Numbered from the stretch's first letter, positions 23,027-33,483 are shown. The stretch is 64,000 nt of DNA from Streptomyces vilmorinianum (GCF_005517195.1 NZ_CP040244.1:186001-250000), one strand, 5' to 3'. Notes: a model not told the origin generated them from the sequence alone. Numbers and translations: made by a program.

Positions 23027-26000
23027 CTACCTTCTCCTTCTGATCGCGTTGGAAAGCGCCCGGAGCTTGTCCCGCTGCAGGAGTGAGCAGCGAGAGCAGT
23101 GCGGGAGGAGGAGCGTCTTCAGCTTCCCTCCCCAGCGCTTGTTGATGGAGACGGCGGGCCAGTGGTCCGGAATGAACCGCTTCAGGCCCCCGCCCGGCGT
23201 CTTGGCCCCGCACCGGTGGCATCCGTGGGCGCGGCCCAGGTTGTCGATCTTGGTGCGTACGTCCTTGGTGAAGCTGCGCGACATTCCCTTGGGCCACCGG
23301 ACGCCGTACCGGGCGAAGGGGCCTGGAGAGACAATGCCTCCGTTGGGCCGGCCCTGAACGCGCACGATAGGGCATTCGCTGGCGTTGTGGACGACCTCGT
23401 CGGCGGTGCCGTCGTTGACGACGAAGGTGTGAACGTTCCCGACGTTCAGGTTGAAGACGGATTGGTCCTCGGCCTCGCCTAGGTCGACGACGCGGCGGAC
23501 TACATGGTCAGCCCCGGACGGGTTCAGGAGTCGGTCGCCGACCCGGACCTGCTGGGCGGGCGTCCATCCCTTCCCGACGACCCAGAACGGGTGCTCGGAG
23601 GTGGCGACGAGGCCGCCGTTCGTGGGATCGGTGTCCGTGTCGATCCCGATCAGGTGCTTGAGACCGAATCCGGAGATGACGTCCAGCACCGGCTGCGCGG
23701 TGCTGACCCCCGTGACGGGATCGGTCGACAGCACCAGATCACCGATGCGGACCGCGCTGATCGGCAGATAGCTGCCGTCGGCCATCAGGACCGGTGTGTC
23801 CGGAGCGAAGGAGTTGCACCGTGAGCGCCTGAAGACCGAACGGGCTCGTGAGGCCACGCGGTTGACGCGGCCGGCCTTGCGCAAAGAACGCGCTGCCTTG
23901 AAGCCCCTGACCGCGAGGCGGCCGGCGGAGCCGAAGGCGACGCCGACGCTCATCTCGGCAGCCTTGCGCCAGTTGCCGGTGGCGGCGTAGGAGATGGCTC
24001 CGACGGCGGACGCGACGTTGCCGATGGGGCCTGGGATGTAGGAGGCCACTTCCGCTACGCGGGCGACCGCCTTGAACATCTTCTTGAAGCTGAAGCCCCA
24101 GTTCCCGTCGAGGTCGTTGCAGTTGACGGGGTCGCCCGCACAGTAGTCGTACGGGTTGGCGTTGCCTCCCGGCTCCGGGTCGACCTGGAGGAAACGGCCG
24201 AGCTCGGGGCTGTAGAGGCGGACACCCATGAGGATGACGTTGTCGAGTGCCTCGGAGGAGCGCTGCTTGGCGCCGAGCCAGCCGTAGCGCTGGGTGGCCT
24301 GGCCCTGGGCCGGGACGCCGAACTCGTCGAAGGTGAGCACCTTCGGCGTGGTCGTCGCGGGGTCGAGGGTGACGGCCACGTCGCCGTGGAGGTTGGCGAA
24401 CTGCAACTCCACGTCGCCGGTCGCGGACGTGGTGGCGGTGAGGTCGCCGTCCGGTCCGGAGACGTTGCGGGTCACGGTGCCCTGGGTGGTGTCCTCGATG
24501 ATCCAGCGGGGCTCGTCGGAGTCATCTCCGTAGTGGTTGAGCTTGCTGGTCGAGTTGGCCCAGGTGCCGTCCGGCTGCTTCACCTCGGTGGTGAAGGCGG
24601 TGAAGCGGTGCGCCGGGTCGAGGCTCCAGGACTGTCGCTTGTCACCCACGGTCTGGGAGGCAATGAGGTCGTTGTCCCAGTAGGTGTTGACCGAGCCGGT
24701 GCCGGTGGCGGTGGTGCGGCCGAAGGCGTCGTACGTGTAGCCGGCGGTCAGCAGCCGGTCGGCGCTGTCGTACGAGCTGGCGGTGACCGTGCCGCCGGTG
24801 GCGGTGCACGAGCCGTCCTCGGCGGCGGCGAAGACCGTCTTCGAGGTGCGGTTCATGCGGCCGGTGATGCTGCGGCCGGCCTCGTCGAAGGCGTAGGCGC
24901 GGGTGGTGCAGCCGGCGGTGGTGGTCTGGATCGCCTTGGTCAGGCGGCCGAGCCGGTCGTAGGTGTACTCCTTGCTGTCGGTGGAGTTGGTGTCGGTGGC
25001 GACGGCGCCCTGGGTCGTCATGTCCAGGTGCTGGCCGTAGACGACCTCACCGTCAGAGACGCGGGTGTACGTACGGCCGGTGCCACCGCCCGCGGCGTTG
25101 AACGTGTCCTTGCGGACGTAGCCGCCCGGGTAGGTCTGCTCGACCAGTCGGCCTTGCGAGTCGTACTTGGCCGTGAAGGTGCCGGCGATGCTGTCGGTCA
25201 CCGAGGTGACCATGCCGCGCGGTTCCTGCGTGCGGTCGTACGTGTAGGTGGTGGAGCCGGTGTTGTCGCTGACCTTGACCGGCTTGCCGAACCTGTCGAA
25301 CTCGGTCGTGGTCGTGCCGCCGTCCGCATCCGTGTAGGAGAGAAGACGGTCGAGCGCGTCGAAGACCCGGGTGATGGTCTTGGCCCCGGCCGTGGTCTTG
25401 ACGGCGTTGCCGGTCACCGGGTCGTACTCGGTGGTGACCTCGGGGAGGTCCTGGCCGAGGTCTCCGGTGATCCGGGTGGAGACGATCCGGTCGGCAGCGT
25501 CGTAGACGGTGGTCGACGTGCGGGTCTTGCCCGCGTTGGTCTCGGTGACCTCCTCGACGTCCCCGAAGCGGGAGTAGCGGGTGACCCGCTTGACCGGCAG
25601 CGTGTCCGGCATGCGCGTGGTGTCCGCGCCGGTGACCTTGCCGCCGGGGAGCGTGACACACGGGTTGCCCGCCCATTCGGGGCGGTTGCCGCAGGCTGCG
25701 TCGTCCGGGTTGGCGTCGGCCGTGTAGAACACGGTCTTGACCGTGCCGGTGTCGGCGCCGTTCGAGCCCGGCCTGCGGGACTCGACCGCGCGGCCCGACG
25801 CGTCGTACTTGAGCGTGGCCGTCATGTTGGCCCCGCCGGTCACGGCGTCCGTGGTCACCGAGGTCTCGGTGCGCAGGGTCCAGCCGGAGGTGCCGCCGAT
25901 CGGGGTGCCGTAGCCGGTCTTGGTGACCCGGACCTCGACGTCGTTGGTGTAGCCCTCGATCTTGGCGCCGTCGAGGGTGGTCGTCTCCAGGTGGTAGGCC

Positions 26001-29000
26001 GCGCCGTCGGGCTTGCCCTCGTCGTACTTGTGGACGGTGTGCTCGCGGACGAGCACCGACGTGCCTACAGCGAGTGCGGGCATCGGCGGGTCGGCCTGCG
26101 CCGGCACCGCCTCGTCCAGCAGTGCCCGATAGACGGGACCCAGCTCTTCGAGGACGTCCTGACCGTCACGGCTGTAGACGGCACGGGAGTCCAGCAACGC
26201 GGCCCGAGCGGCGGAGTCGTCCGGCAGGTTGAGTTCGACGGCACGCTCTGCGGCGTCCTCACCGAGACCCAGGGCGAGCAGACGGGCCGAAGCATCGAGC
26301 TTCCGGACGGTGTTGCCGAAGCGGTCGTACTCGACGGTGCCGATGTCACCGATGCCGAGGGGGGACCAGGTGGCGGTGTTCACCTCCTGCGCGGACGCGT
26401 TCAGGTAGTGGACGAGTGCCTGCTGATAGCCGTCCTTGCCGGGTGTGGTCGACGTGGCGGTGTGGGTGCCGGGGTCCGACGCGTCGTCGAAGACGGCGGT
26501 CGCGTCCGTGGGCACGTCCGACTGCCCCCACTTGGCCGCACTGGCCCCGTCGAGGTCGTGGGGCCCGCCCGCGGAGCGGGTCAGGGGCACTTCGTAGACC
26601 ACCTTCGAGGCGGTCTCGCCCTCGACGACGTCCTTGCTGCCCGGCTGGAGCGCGGGGCGGCGGACCTGGAGCAGACGGCCCGGGTCCTGGTCGGCGCCGG
26701 CCTTGCCGTAGTCGAAGTACCAGGGCAGCTCACCGGCGGTGTCGATCTTGGTGAGGCGGTTGCCGCTGTCGTAGGTGTAAGCGGTCTTGAAGATCGAGGT
26801 GTCGCCGACCGATCCCTTGCGTGGGTCCCATGCCTCGGCCAGGCGGCCGAGGGAGTCGTAGCGGTAGGTGGCCACGTCGACGGCGGTGACGGCTCCGGCG
26901 GCGGGGTCCCAGGACCAGATGCGCACGGCCTTGACGCGGTCGATGACGTCGCCCGGAGTGGTGGCCGTGGCGGTTGTGGCCGTCGCGTAGACGTACTCCA
27001 GCACCTCGCAGCCGCGCGCCGGGACAGCGCCGGTGCACTGCCCGATGTCGTCGACACCCGGCTCCACGTCGGCGATGACGCGCTTGACGAGGGTGCGGCC
27101 GTCGGCCGTGTCGTACACATAGCGACTGGTGGAAGCGGCATCCGTACCGGAGACGCTGTCGACGACGTACACGTCGGACCCGGTCTGCTTCTTGAAGCGG
27201 GTCACCGTGCCGTCGTCGTTGGTCAGCACATACTCGCTCCCGGATGCCGAGAGGATCAGACTCTCGGCTCCAGGCTCGGGGCTGAAGGAGCCGTCTGAGC
27301 TCTTGGCGAAGGTGATCGTGGAGTCGTCGTACCCCGTGATGACCGCGACGTCCTTGCCGGGGAACGTCAGCGAGTGCAGTTCGTTGTCCGTCACACCGCC
27401 AGTGGCGCCACCGGCCCACTCCGGCCCGAAGGGCGCCACCAGCTCGCGCAGCGAGAGGTGGTCGAAGTACACGGCCTTGCCCGAGTTGGCGGGGAAGCCG
27501 TTGTACAGGCGAAGGAACGCCGTGGTGGCATCCGCCGGGACCGTGAAGTCGAGCGACAGCTCGGCCCAGGCGTCCGTGTACGGAACCTTGCGCGAGGTGG
27601 GCTCGACGTAGCCGCCCGGCGTGGAGAAGCCCGCGTACAGCCTCAGACCGCGGGCGTGCTGCGGGGACAGACCGGTCGCGGAGGGCACGTAGGCCCAGGC
27701 GGAGAACCGGTACGTCTTGCCCGGCTTCATGCCGAGCCGCAGCCCGTTCTGGTCGCCGCCGACTTCGGCGAACGCGTCGCCGTTGGCATTGGTTGTCGGC
27801 ACGACCTTCAGTGAGTCGGTCGACCCGTCCTGGCCGAGCGTGGTGTCCCGGGTGATCGTCGCCGTGTAGGCGGAGAAGCCGGCCGTGTCGGTGGACACGT
27901 GCTGCTGGTTGGCGGTCAGTCGCTCGCCCTGCGGCATCCAGCCCCGGTCCGTGCCCCGGGAGGAGGCGGTACGGGAGGAGGACAGGCCGAACTCGTCGGC
28001 GTCCGTGACACTGACCGAGTAGTCGCCGGTCAGCAGGTTGACCGAACCAGGGCCGACCTCGTCAGATGCGGCGCCGTCGGCGTTCGGGTCGACGGTGAAG
28101 CCCCGCCACTCGCTGATGTACGCGGGGTCGGTGTCGCTGTTGGTGTAGAGCTGTGCGCGGACCTGGACGACGCCGCCGATCTGGCCGAGGGTCTCCAGGA
28201 CCGACCAGTTGGCGTGCGGGCCTATCTCCGACAGCGGCGTCTTCGCCGCGGTGACCGGCGTGTTGTCGGACTTGGTGAGGTTGGCCAGCGGGACCGGGTG
28301 GATCGTCGCTCCCGGGCCGCGGCGCCACTCATAGCTGATGCGCGTGTACTTGGGCTGAGCGTCGACGGCCAGCTTGACGCGGCGCGCGCTGACCGAGCCT
28401 TCGGCCGGCTGCACCATCGCGCCCTGGCCGACCAGGAAGTCGTAGAGCACTGCCGTCGAGACGTTGCCCGCCTCGTCCTTGGTCTGGACGCGCAGGGTGC
28501 GGTGACCGTCAGCGGCCGGAGTGAGGGACACCGTCGTGGCCCCGGTGGCGGCCAGGTTCACCGCGGTGGCGCCGTCCAGCGAGTAGACGTACCCAGCCAG
28601 GTCGGTGGTGCCAGAGGCCGGAGTGAAGGTGAACGTGCCCGGCGTACCTCCACTACCGTGCCAGGCACCGTCCTGCGGATAGTCCGTGGACGTCACGAAC
28701 GGGGCGCCTGGCTTGGTGGTGTCGACCGTGAAGGTCTGCCAGGCCGACCAGGTGCCGTTCCAGTCCTGGCCGTCGTAGACCGCCGCCCGCCACTTGTACG
28801 AGCCGGGGGCGAGGGCCGTGCCCGGGGTCCAGGTCGCGGTGGCGCCGGAGGCCACGTACACCGATTGGCCGGCCTGCAGAGCCGCCGTCCCGGACGACGT
28901 CCAGAGCTCGAACGACAGCCGGACGGTGTTGCTGTCGGCATCGGTCGCCTTCGCGGACAGGGTCGGCGTCGTGTCGTTCGTCGCAGCGCCCGTCAGTGGC

Positions 29001-30520
29001 GACAGCGGAGTGGCCGCACCCGGCTTGGTGTTGTATGTGACCGACAGGTACGGCGTGCCGGAGGCAGCGTTACCGGAGTTGAACCGCTTCCAGGCGTACT
29101 CGTCGGTCTCGTCCGTCGCCCGGATGCCGAGGGTGTTGGTTCCGTTGCCGTTGGCTGCCCAGGCGGCTGCCAGGCTCGTGATGTCCGTGCTCACCCACCC
29201 GTCAGCGCAGGACGACGAGTAGCCCTTGGTGGCTGTGGACGTCGACCACTTCTTGTTCCAGCTCGGCTGGGCCGTGTAGCGGGTGCTGGTGGAGGCGGAG
29301 CTCGTGTCCCAGACTTCCCAGCTGCGCGCACTGCACGACCAGGAGTGGAAGTTGTACAGGTTCAGGCTGGCGGACTTGATCACCTTGCCGGTGATCTTGG
29401 ACATCGGGAAGGCGAGGAACGACTTGGCTATCTGGCCGGAGCCGTTGTTGCCCAGCTTCAGCTCGGTCGACGTCGACTGGTCGGTGGTGTAGCCCTGCTG
29501 CACGAAGGTGTCGAAGCTCGTGCCGATGTTCACGGCCGGGTCGACGGTCACCGGGAACTTTGTTGCCGGGTCGGCGAGGAAGGCCGCGTCCGGGGTCAGC
29601 GTGAGGTCGACCGTGTCGCCGTTCTGGGTGACCTTCAGGCCGACGTCGGCCTTGCGCTCGTGCTCGCCCGAGTTCGGGTCGACTGTCGCGTCCCACATCA
29701 CCGGCGCGGGCAGGACACCGACGTTCTTGCCGGTCTGGGGGTCGAGGAACGACACCGACCGGTCCGCGTTCGCCTTGACCGTCAGACCGTTGGCCTGAAG
29801 CGTCATCGTCACCGAACCGTTGGCGTCGACGGCGCTACGGTCCTTCAGCTCCAGGAACTGCTCGAAGCCCGTACGGGTCGACTCGACGATCATGTCGGTG
29901 CCGGGCGCCACACCCGGGTACCGCGCCTCGGTCCCGTGCACGGTCGGGTCGGGCAGGGCGCCGCGCCACGAGAGGGTCATCTCGTGCCCCTCACCGCTGT
30001 CGAGCGAGACCAGCGGCACGGCGGGCGTCGTCTTCTCGCCCGGCTCGCCACCCGATGCCTCGATCCGCGCGACATCCGCGGCCGACGACTTGCCGGCCAG
30101 CGTCAGGTCGAGCGGGTGGGCAGCCGCATGGACCCCACCTCCCGGCGCCTCGACCAGGCTCGGGTCGACCTTGCGCCAGGTGCCGTTGTCGTCCTGGAAC
30201 CGGACGGGTCCGGTGTACGACTCCAGCGACATCGAGCCGTCGGGGTTGGCCCAGCTCGTCGTGGCCTCGGTCCGTTCCCCGGTCACCTCGATCCGCCGGT
30301 TCTGCAGCCGGGCCATGAGCAGCGCCGACGCGGCGTCCTCAGCCTCGGCGGGGCCCTGCACCTGCGGTTCCTCGACGGGGGCCTTCGGCGGCTCCGCAGC
30401 CGCCATCCCTTCCATCAGTCCGAAGGTCATCACCAACGCCGTGGCCAGGGCTATTCGCCTCATCCGGCCAGGCGAAGGCACCGGATGCCGCTCGCTCAGA
30501 GCGGACGTCCGTTGTCTCAT
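23027..30520 (-). CDS. RHS/YD-repeat polymorphic toxin with HINT pre-toxin and HNH-like tip
   Basis: A 2497-residue secreted toxin carrier. Order: signal peptide after a charged leader (MRRIALATALVMTFGLMEGM at 20-39); a DNRLRE-type domain (about 340-500); an Ig/fibronectin-like part (500-620); a CBM-like lectin domain (about 890-1030); many RHS/YD repeats (about 1100-2080); the RHS core (VRLYSPELGRFLQVDPEPGG, about 2100); a hydrophobic linker; a HINT autocleavage domain from CNSFAPDTPVLMADGS to VVHNA (about 2235-2384); and a C-terminal nuclease-like tip with CHRCG, FIPDHWPAV and HCSRCSLLQRDKL, a two-CxxC HNH pattern. HINT would release the tip. GGAGG precedes the ATG. The lack of an adjacent secretion cluster suggests Sec-dependent export. 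Confidence 0.93.
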   Translation of the reverse strand: MRQRTSALSERHPVPSPGRMRRIALATALVMTFGLMEGMAAAEPPKAPVEEPQVQGPAEAEDAASALLMARLQNRRIEVTGERTEATTSWANPDGSMSLESYTGPVRFQDDNGTWRKVDPSLVEAPGGGVHAAAHPLDLTLAGKSSAADVARIEASGGEPGEKTTPAVPLVSLDSGEGHEMTLSWRGALPDPTVHGTEARYPGVAPGTDMIVESTRTGFEQFLELKDRSAVDANGSVTMTLQANGLTVKANADRSVSFLDPQTGKNVGVLPAPVMWDATVDPNSGEHERKADVGLKVTQNGDTVDLTLTPDAAFLADPATKFPVTVDPAVNIGTSFDTFVQQGYTTDQSTSTELKLGNNGSGQIAKSFLAFPMSKITGKVIKSASLNLYNFHSWSCSARSWEVWDTSSASTSTRYTAQPSWNKKWSTSTATKGYSSSCADGWVSTDITSLAAAWAANGNGTNTLGIRATDETDEYAWKRFNSGNAASGTPYLSVTYNTKPGAATPLSPLTGAATNDTTPTLSAKATDADSNTVRLSFELWTSSGTAALQAGQSVYVASGATATWTPGTALAPGSYKWRAAVYDGQDWNGTWSAWQTFTVDTTKPGAPFVTSTDYPQDGAWHGSGGTPGTFTFTPASGTTDLAGYVYSLDGATAVNLAATGATTVSLTPAADGHRTLRVQTKDEAGNVSTAVLYDFLVGQGAMVQPAEGSVSARRVKLAVDAQPKYTRISYEWRRGPGATIHPVPLANLTKSDNTPVTAAKTPLSEIGPHANWSVLETLGQIGGVVQVRAQLYTNSDTDPAYISEWRGFTVDPNADGAASDEVGPGSVNLLTGDYSVSVTDADEFGLSSSRTASSRGTDRGWMPQGERLTANQQHVSTDTAGFSAYTATITRDTTLGQDGSTDSLKVVPTTNANGDAFAEVGGDQNGLRLGMKPGKTYRFSAWAYVPSATGLSPQHARGLRLYAGFSTPGGYVEPTSRKVPYTDAWAELSLDFTVPADATTAFLRLYNGFPANSGKAVYFDHLSLRELVAPFGPEWAGGATGGVTDNELHSLTFPGKDVAVITGYDDSTITFAKSSDGSFSPEPGAESLILSASGSEYVLTNDDGTVTRFKKQTGSDVYVVDSVSGTDAASTSRYVYDTADGRTLVKRVIADVEPGVDDIGQCTGAVPARGCEVLEYVYATATTATATTPGDVIDRVKAVRIWSWDPAAGAVTAVDVATYRYDSLGRLAEAWDPRKGSVGDTSIFKTAYTYDSGNRLTKIDTAGELPWYFDYGKAGADQDPGRLLQVRRPALQPGSKDVVEGETASKVVYEVPLTRSAGGPHDLDGASAAKWGQSDVPTDATAVFDDASDPGTHTATSTTPGKDGYQQALVHYLNASAQEVNTATWSPLGIGDIGTVEYDRFGNTVRKLDASARLLALGLGEDAAERAVELNLPDDSAARAALLDSRAVYSRDGQDVLEELGPVYRALLDEAVPAQADPPMPALAVGTSVLVREHTVHKYDEGKPDGAAYHLETTTLDGAKIEGYTNDVEVRVTKTGYGTPIGGTSGWTLRTETSVTTDAVTGGANMTATLKYDASGRAVESRRPGSNGADTGTVKTVFYTADANPDDAACGNRPEWAGNPCVTLPGGKVTGADTTRMPDTLPVKRVTRYSRFGDVEEVTETNAGKTRTSTTVYDAADRIVSTRITGDLGQDLPEVTTEYDPVTGNAVKTTAGAKTITRVFDALDRLLSYTDADGGTTTTEFDRFGKPVKVSDNTGSTTYTYDRTQEPRGMVTSVTDSIAGTFTAKYDSQGRLVEQTYPGGYVRKDTFNAAGGGTGRTYTRVSDGEVVYGQHLDMTTQGAVATDTNSTDSKEYTYDRLGRLTKAIQTTTAGCTTRAYAFDEAGRSITGRMNRTSKTVFAAAEDGSCTATGGTVTASSYDSADRLLTAGYTYDAFGRTTATGTGSVNTYWDNDLIASQTVGDKRQSWSLDPAHRFTAFTTEVKQPDGTWANSTSKLNHYGDDSDEPRWIIEDTTQGTVTRNVSGPDGDLTATTSATGDVELQFANLHGDVAVTLDPATTTPKVLTFDEFGVPAQGQATQRYGWLGAKQRSSEALDNVILMGVRLYSPELGRFLQVDPEPGGNANPYDYCAGDPVNCNDLDGNWGFSFKKMFKAVARVAEVASYIPGPIGNVASAVGAISYAATGNWRKAAEMSVGVAFGSAGRLAVRGFKAARSLRKAGRVNRVASRARSVFRRSRCNSFAPDTPVLMADGSYLPISAVRIGDLVLSTDPVTGVSTAQPVLDVISGFGLKHLIGIDTDTDPTNGGLVATSEHPFWVVGKGWTPAQQVRVGDRLLNPSGADHVVRRVVDLGEAEDQSVFNLNVGNVHTFVVNDGTADEVVHNASECPIVRVQGRPNGGIVSPGPFARYGVRWPKGMSRSFTKDVRTKIDNLGRAHGCHRCGAKTPGGGLKRFIPDHWPAVSINKRWGGKLKTLLLPHCSRCSLLQRDKLRALSNAIRRRR

Positions 30521-30845
30521 CCTGTTCGTTCCTCCCCTTACCGATCACCTGTTGGCGATCAGGGGGAACTTATCGAGATCGGACAACGGCCATATCTGGA
30601 TGACTGCTCATCAAGCTGGCATCTTGTGAGGGAAATATGTTGCAACTGTGTCTCGGCGTTCACGTGCTACGGCTCTGCTTTGGTCAGGAGCCGGTTCCCG
30701 CTGGCCAGGGATCTGTTCTGAACTGTCAACACACGGGCGTCGAGCGAGGCGCGGGTTCCGCTCCCCGACGAGTAACCGCCTCTACCGGCCCTTGGGGCAC
30801 GGCCTTCGCGAGCGGCGGCCAGACAGCTTGGGCAGGGACCGCGGG
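30521..30845. other. Toxin upstream region with a degenerate arm motif
   Basis: Holds the leader and presumably the promoter of the RHS gene (about the first 150 bases, unusually AT-rich for the window). At 30770-30803 the string GAGTAACCGCCTCTACCGGC, then CCTTGGGGCACGG, resembles the arm-type motif. No gene is supported here. Confidence 0.5.
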
Positions 30846-31496
30846 TCACGGCTCCAGCAGTCGGCGGACGGTGTGCACCATCTCCGGAACGCCGGCGGTG
30901 GCCTGCCGTTCGAGTGCCGCGGCGACGGGCTGGACGTCCGCACAGGCCACGTGGTCCATCGGGAGCTGGAGGCGGTGGCGGCTCACCAGTTCGGCGATCA
31001 CCCGTGGGCCGATCGCCTGACCCTGTGCCGCCGGGTCCACGAAGACGGCCGCTCCCGTACGTGACACCGCACTGACCAGGGTCTTCCAGTCCATGGCCGG
31101 GCTGTCCAGGGCCCGCAGGTCGATCACTTCCGCCGAGCAGCCGTGGGCGGCGAGCTCCTCCGCGGCCGCCAGCGTCCACGACAGTCCGGCTCCGTAGCTG
31201 AGGAGGCTGACATCGGTGCCGCGCCGGACGAACCGGACTCCCTCCAGGGGCAGCTTCGCGGTGAAATCAGCCTCAGTCACGGAGAACACCTCGTCGTACA
31301 AGGACGAGAACTCCACGAGCAGTACCGGGTCCGGACAGTCCAACGCGGAATTGAGAATGCCGAGGTACTCCCGGGGATCGGCGGGGGCGAACACCCGCCA
31401 GCCGGGAAACGACGTGAACAAGCCTGCCGGGTTCAGCCCGTGCTGCGGGCCGTAACCGAGCCCGATCGGAACCTTCGCTCGGACGATCACCGGAGC
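30846..31496 (-). pseudogene. E1-beta / transketolase-like dehydrogenase subunit, 5'-truncated
   Basis: The C-terminal two-thirds of a 2-oxoacid dehydrogenase E1-beta subunit: VPIGLGYGPQHGLNPAGLFT, FAPADPREYLGILNSALDCP, LLSYGAGLSWTLAAAEELAA and IDLRALDSPAMDWKTLVSAV. The pyrimidine-binding N-terminal part is missing. At about 31497 the sequence passes directly into the opposite-strand recombinase fragment. No E1-alpha or E2 gene is nearby, so it was carried here by recombination. It ends normally. Confidence 0.8.
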
Positions 31497-31500
31497 CTGC

Positions 31501-31968
31501 GTGGTGCCGGAACTGAACACCGGCCACCGCGTCGAGGGCGACACCAAGTCCGCGGCCGGTGTCCGCACCATCCACCTGCCCGCCTTCCTCCACATCGAGG
31601 TCAAGCGGCACCTGGACTGGCTCGCGGAGAAGGACCCCGACGGGTTGCTGTTCGTGGGGAAGAGGGGGGCGCCTTTCCGGCGGACCACCTTCGGCCGGAA
31701 ATGGGCGAAGGCCCGCGCCAAGGTCGGCCTGCCGAAGGACTTCCGCTTCCACGACCTCCGGCACACGGGCCACACCCTCTCCACCCAGTCCGGCGCCACG
31801 CTCAAGGACACGATGGTCCGCGTCGGCCAGTCCTCGGAGAAGGCCGCGATGATCTACCAGCACTCCGACGACGAACGTCAGCAGGAGGTCGCTGGGGGTA
31901 TCGATGCACGGGTCCGGGCCGCCCGTGACAAGTCGAAGGCCCAGCCGAGGCAGGCGCGAGAAGCCTGA
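31501..31968 (+). pseudogene. Tyrosine recombinase, C-terminal catalytic fragment
   Basis: The last 155 codons of a phage-type integrase. Catalytic elements visible: the second-box helix FRFHDLRHTGHTLSTQSGAT (HxxRH-type), GQSSEKAAMIYQHSDDERQQ with the nucleophilic Tyr. The N-terminal arm-binding domain and first catalytic Arg are gone; the sequence starts at the 31497 junction. It is the only recognisable integrase piece in the accretion zone and could be a relic of the element that used the tRNA-Gly site. Confidence 0.85.
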
Positions 31969-32046
31969 TGATTCGGGGCCGGGGGCGGAGCGCCTTCCCG
32001 GCCCCGAGGGCAGGTTGTCCACGGTCTGCCCGCAAGATGGTGTCGT

Positions 32047-33075
32047 TCAGCTGGTCTCGGCGGGCAGTTTGGCCACCTCGTGCGTCTGGGGTGTCCCGCC
32101 TAGCTCGGTGAGCTTGTCCGAGACTGCCTGGGTCTCGAAGTCCCAGGTGAGCACGCCGACCGCCGCGTGGCCGGCGTCCAGCTCGCCGCTGATCCGGGTC
32201 GCGTCCTCGTCGCTCATCTTCAGGCCCTTGTGGAAGAACTGGCCGATGACCCCGCCGCCGGCGGCGCCGCCCAGAAGACCCCCGGCCAGGGACAGCCCGC
32301 CGGTGGGGATCGCGGCCACCACGCCCAGGGCGACGCCGATGCCCATACCGTGCTTTCCCGCGCGCCGGCCCAGTTTGTGTTCCTTGACCTTGCCGTTGTC
32401 GTCCTTGACGAGTACGCCGATGGCGTCGACCCGCATGTACTCGCTGGCCTTCTCCCAGTTCCTCAGCGTCTCGGCCGCCGCGTCGGCGGCGTCCTCGGTG
32501 TCGAAGAACGCGAGCACCAGTTCCTGCTTGTCGCCGCCGACGTCCTCGCGGAGCTTGCGCGGGGTGATCGCCTCGCTCCGGCTCACCCCGTGACGTTCCA
32601 GCCAGGCGAAGACCTTCTCGCCGCCGTCGGAGTTCCCGGCCAGCTCGGACTTCATCCAGTCGCGGAGCGCGTTCTCGTGGTCGTAGAGGTCGTCCGCGAG
32701 CGTCTTCAGCTCCGGAGAGTCGGTGTGCTTGCCCATGTGCTCGTACAGCTCATCGGCCTCGGCAGTCTCGATGCTCGTGATCTCGGCCAGGTGCTTGAAC
32801 GAGAGGTGGCGCGCGAACGCTTCACCCTCGCGGCCCAGCTTCTCCGCTTCCTCCAGGGTGATGTGCACGCCCAGGCTGTGGCCCAACGGCTCGCAGTCGT
32901 GGATGTTGATCCACTCCATCGTCGCGCACGCCGTGAACACGTCGGCATGCTCGGGAAACCTCTCGGCCGCTGCCTCGAACAGCCCCACCCCGAACAGTTC
33001 GCCCTCCCACGACACCTTCAGCAGCGCCTTCTCGCTGCGACCGACGTCGAGTCGCTTCTTCTCCACGAACGTCAC
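32047..33075 (-). CDS. DUF1269-domain protein with N-terminal helical domain
   Basis: A 342-residue protein. Residues 1-145 form a ferritin-like or haemerythrin-like helical part (ECFEAAAERF-like region, MEWINIHDCEPLGHSLGVH, DELYEHMGKHTDS). The C-terminal half is DUF1269: LVLAFFDTEDAADAAAETL, a Gly-rich hydrophobic segment (GMGIGVALGVVAAIPTGGLS), and ISGELDAGHAAVGVLTWDFE. DUF1269 proteins are general-stress membrane proteins. GTG with AGGGAG upstream is preferred; longer readings are Arg-rich noise. Confidence 0.8.
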   Translation of the reverse strand: MTFVEKKRLDVGRSEKALLKVSWEGELFGVGLFEAAAERFPEHADVFTACATMEWINIHDCEPLGHSLGVHITLEEAEKLGREGEAFARHLSFKHLAEITSIETAEADELYEHMGKHTDSPELKTLADDLYDHENALRDWMKSELAGNSDGGEKVFAWLERHGVSRSEAITPRKLREDVGGDKQELVLAFFDTEDAADAAAETLRNWEKASEYMRVDAIGVLVKDDNGKVKEHKLGRRAGKHGMGIGVALGVVAAIPTGGLSLAGGLLGGAAGGGVIGQFFHKGLKMSDEDATRISGELDAGHAAVGVLTWDFETQAVSDKLTELGGTPQTHEVAKLPAETS

Positions 33076-33480
33076 GATGAACTCCCTTCCGGCCCGGCCG
33101 GCTGCTGCGCGGGCCGGGTCCCGTGCCCGCCGGCGTGCACGGCACTGCCGCGGACGGTGCGATTCCCACCGTAGGCGCGCCCCCCTGCATGCGCTCATCG
33201 GCCACATCGGGCCGCGATCGTCACGACTGACTGGCGCGGCGCCATGCGCTTGAGGGCGGGGCTTGCTGTGTGTCCCCCGTACGGCAGATCCCTCCGCGGC
33301 GCGGTCGCCGGCCGTCTGCCGAGCGAAGACGCGAATCCATGGCGCCACGTGACGCAGGTCAACCGGACATGTGTCTCTGTGTTCGGTCTGGCGGCCTGCC
33401 TGCGCGATGCGCGTGGTGCGGCCGATGGCCTCCGGCCAGGGAATTTATGGGAGTTGGGGCACGCGGAGGGCACGACAGCC
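33076..33480. other. Intergenic stretch without a supported gene
   Basis: Between the DUF1269 gene and att-like repeat 4. It probably holds the DUF1269 promoter near its left end. Composition is high-GC and no translation resembles a protein. I see nothing else in it. Confidence 0.5.
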
Positions 33481-33483
33481 CCC

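Noticed and set aside
24386..30721. Very long open frames on the plus strand opposite the RHS gene (up to about 970 codons)
   Set aside because: They are antisense to a clearly coding RHS/YD-repeat protein, rich in Gly/Val/Arg from high-GC codon mirroring, with no recognisable domain.
30648..31064. Plus-strand open frames opposite the E1-beta fragment
   Set aside because: They oppose a well-supported E1-beta translation and have no domain.
32047..33348. Longer N-terminus for the DUF1269 protein
   Set aside because: The extra 91 residues are Arg-rich low-complexity sequence without a ribosome-binding site. The GTG at 33075 has AGGGAG.
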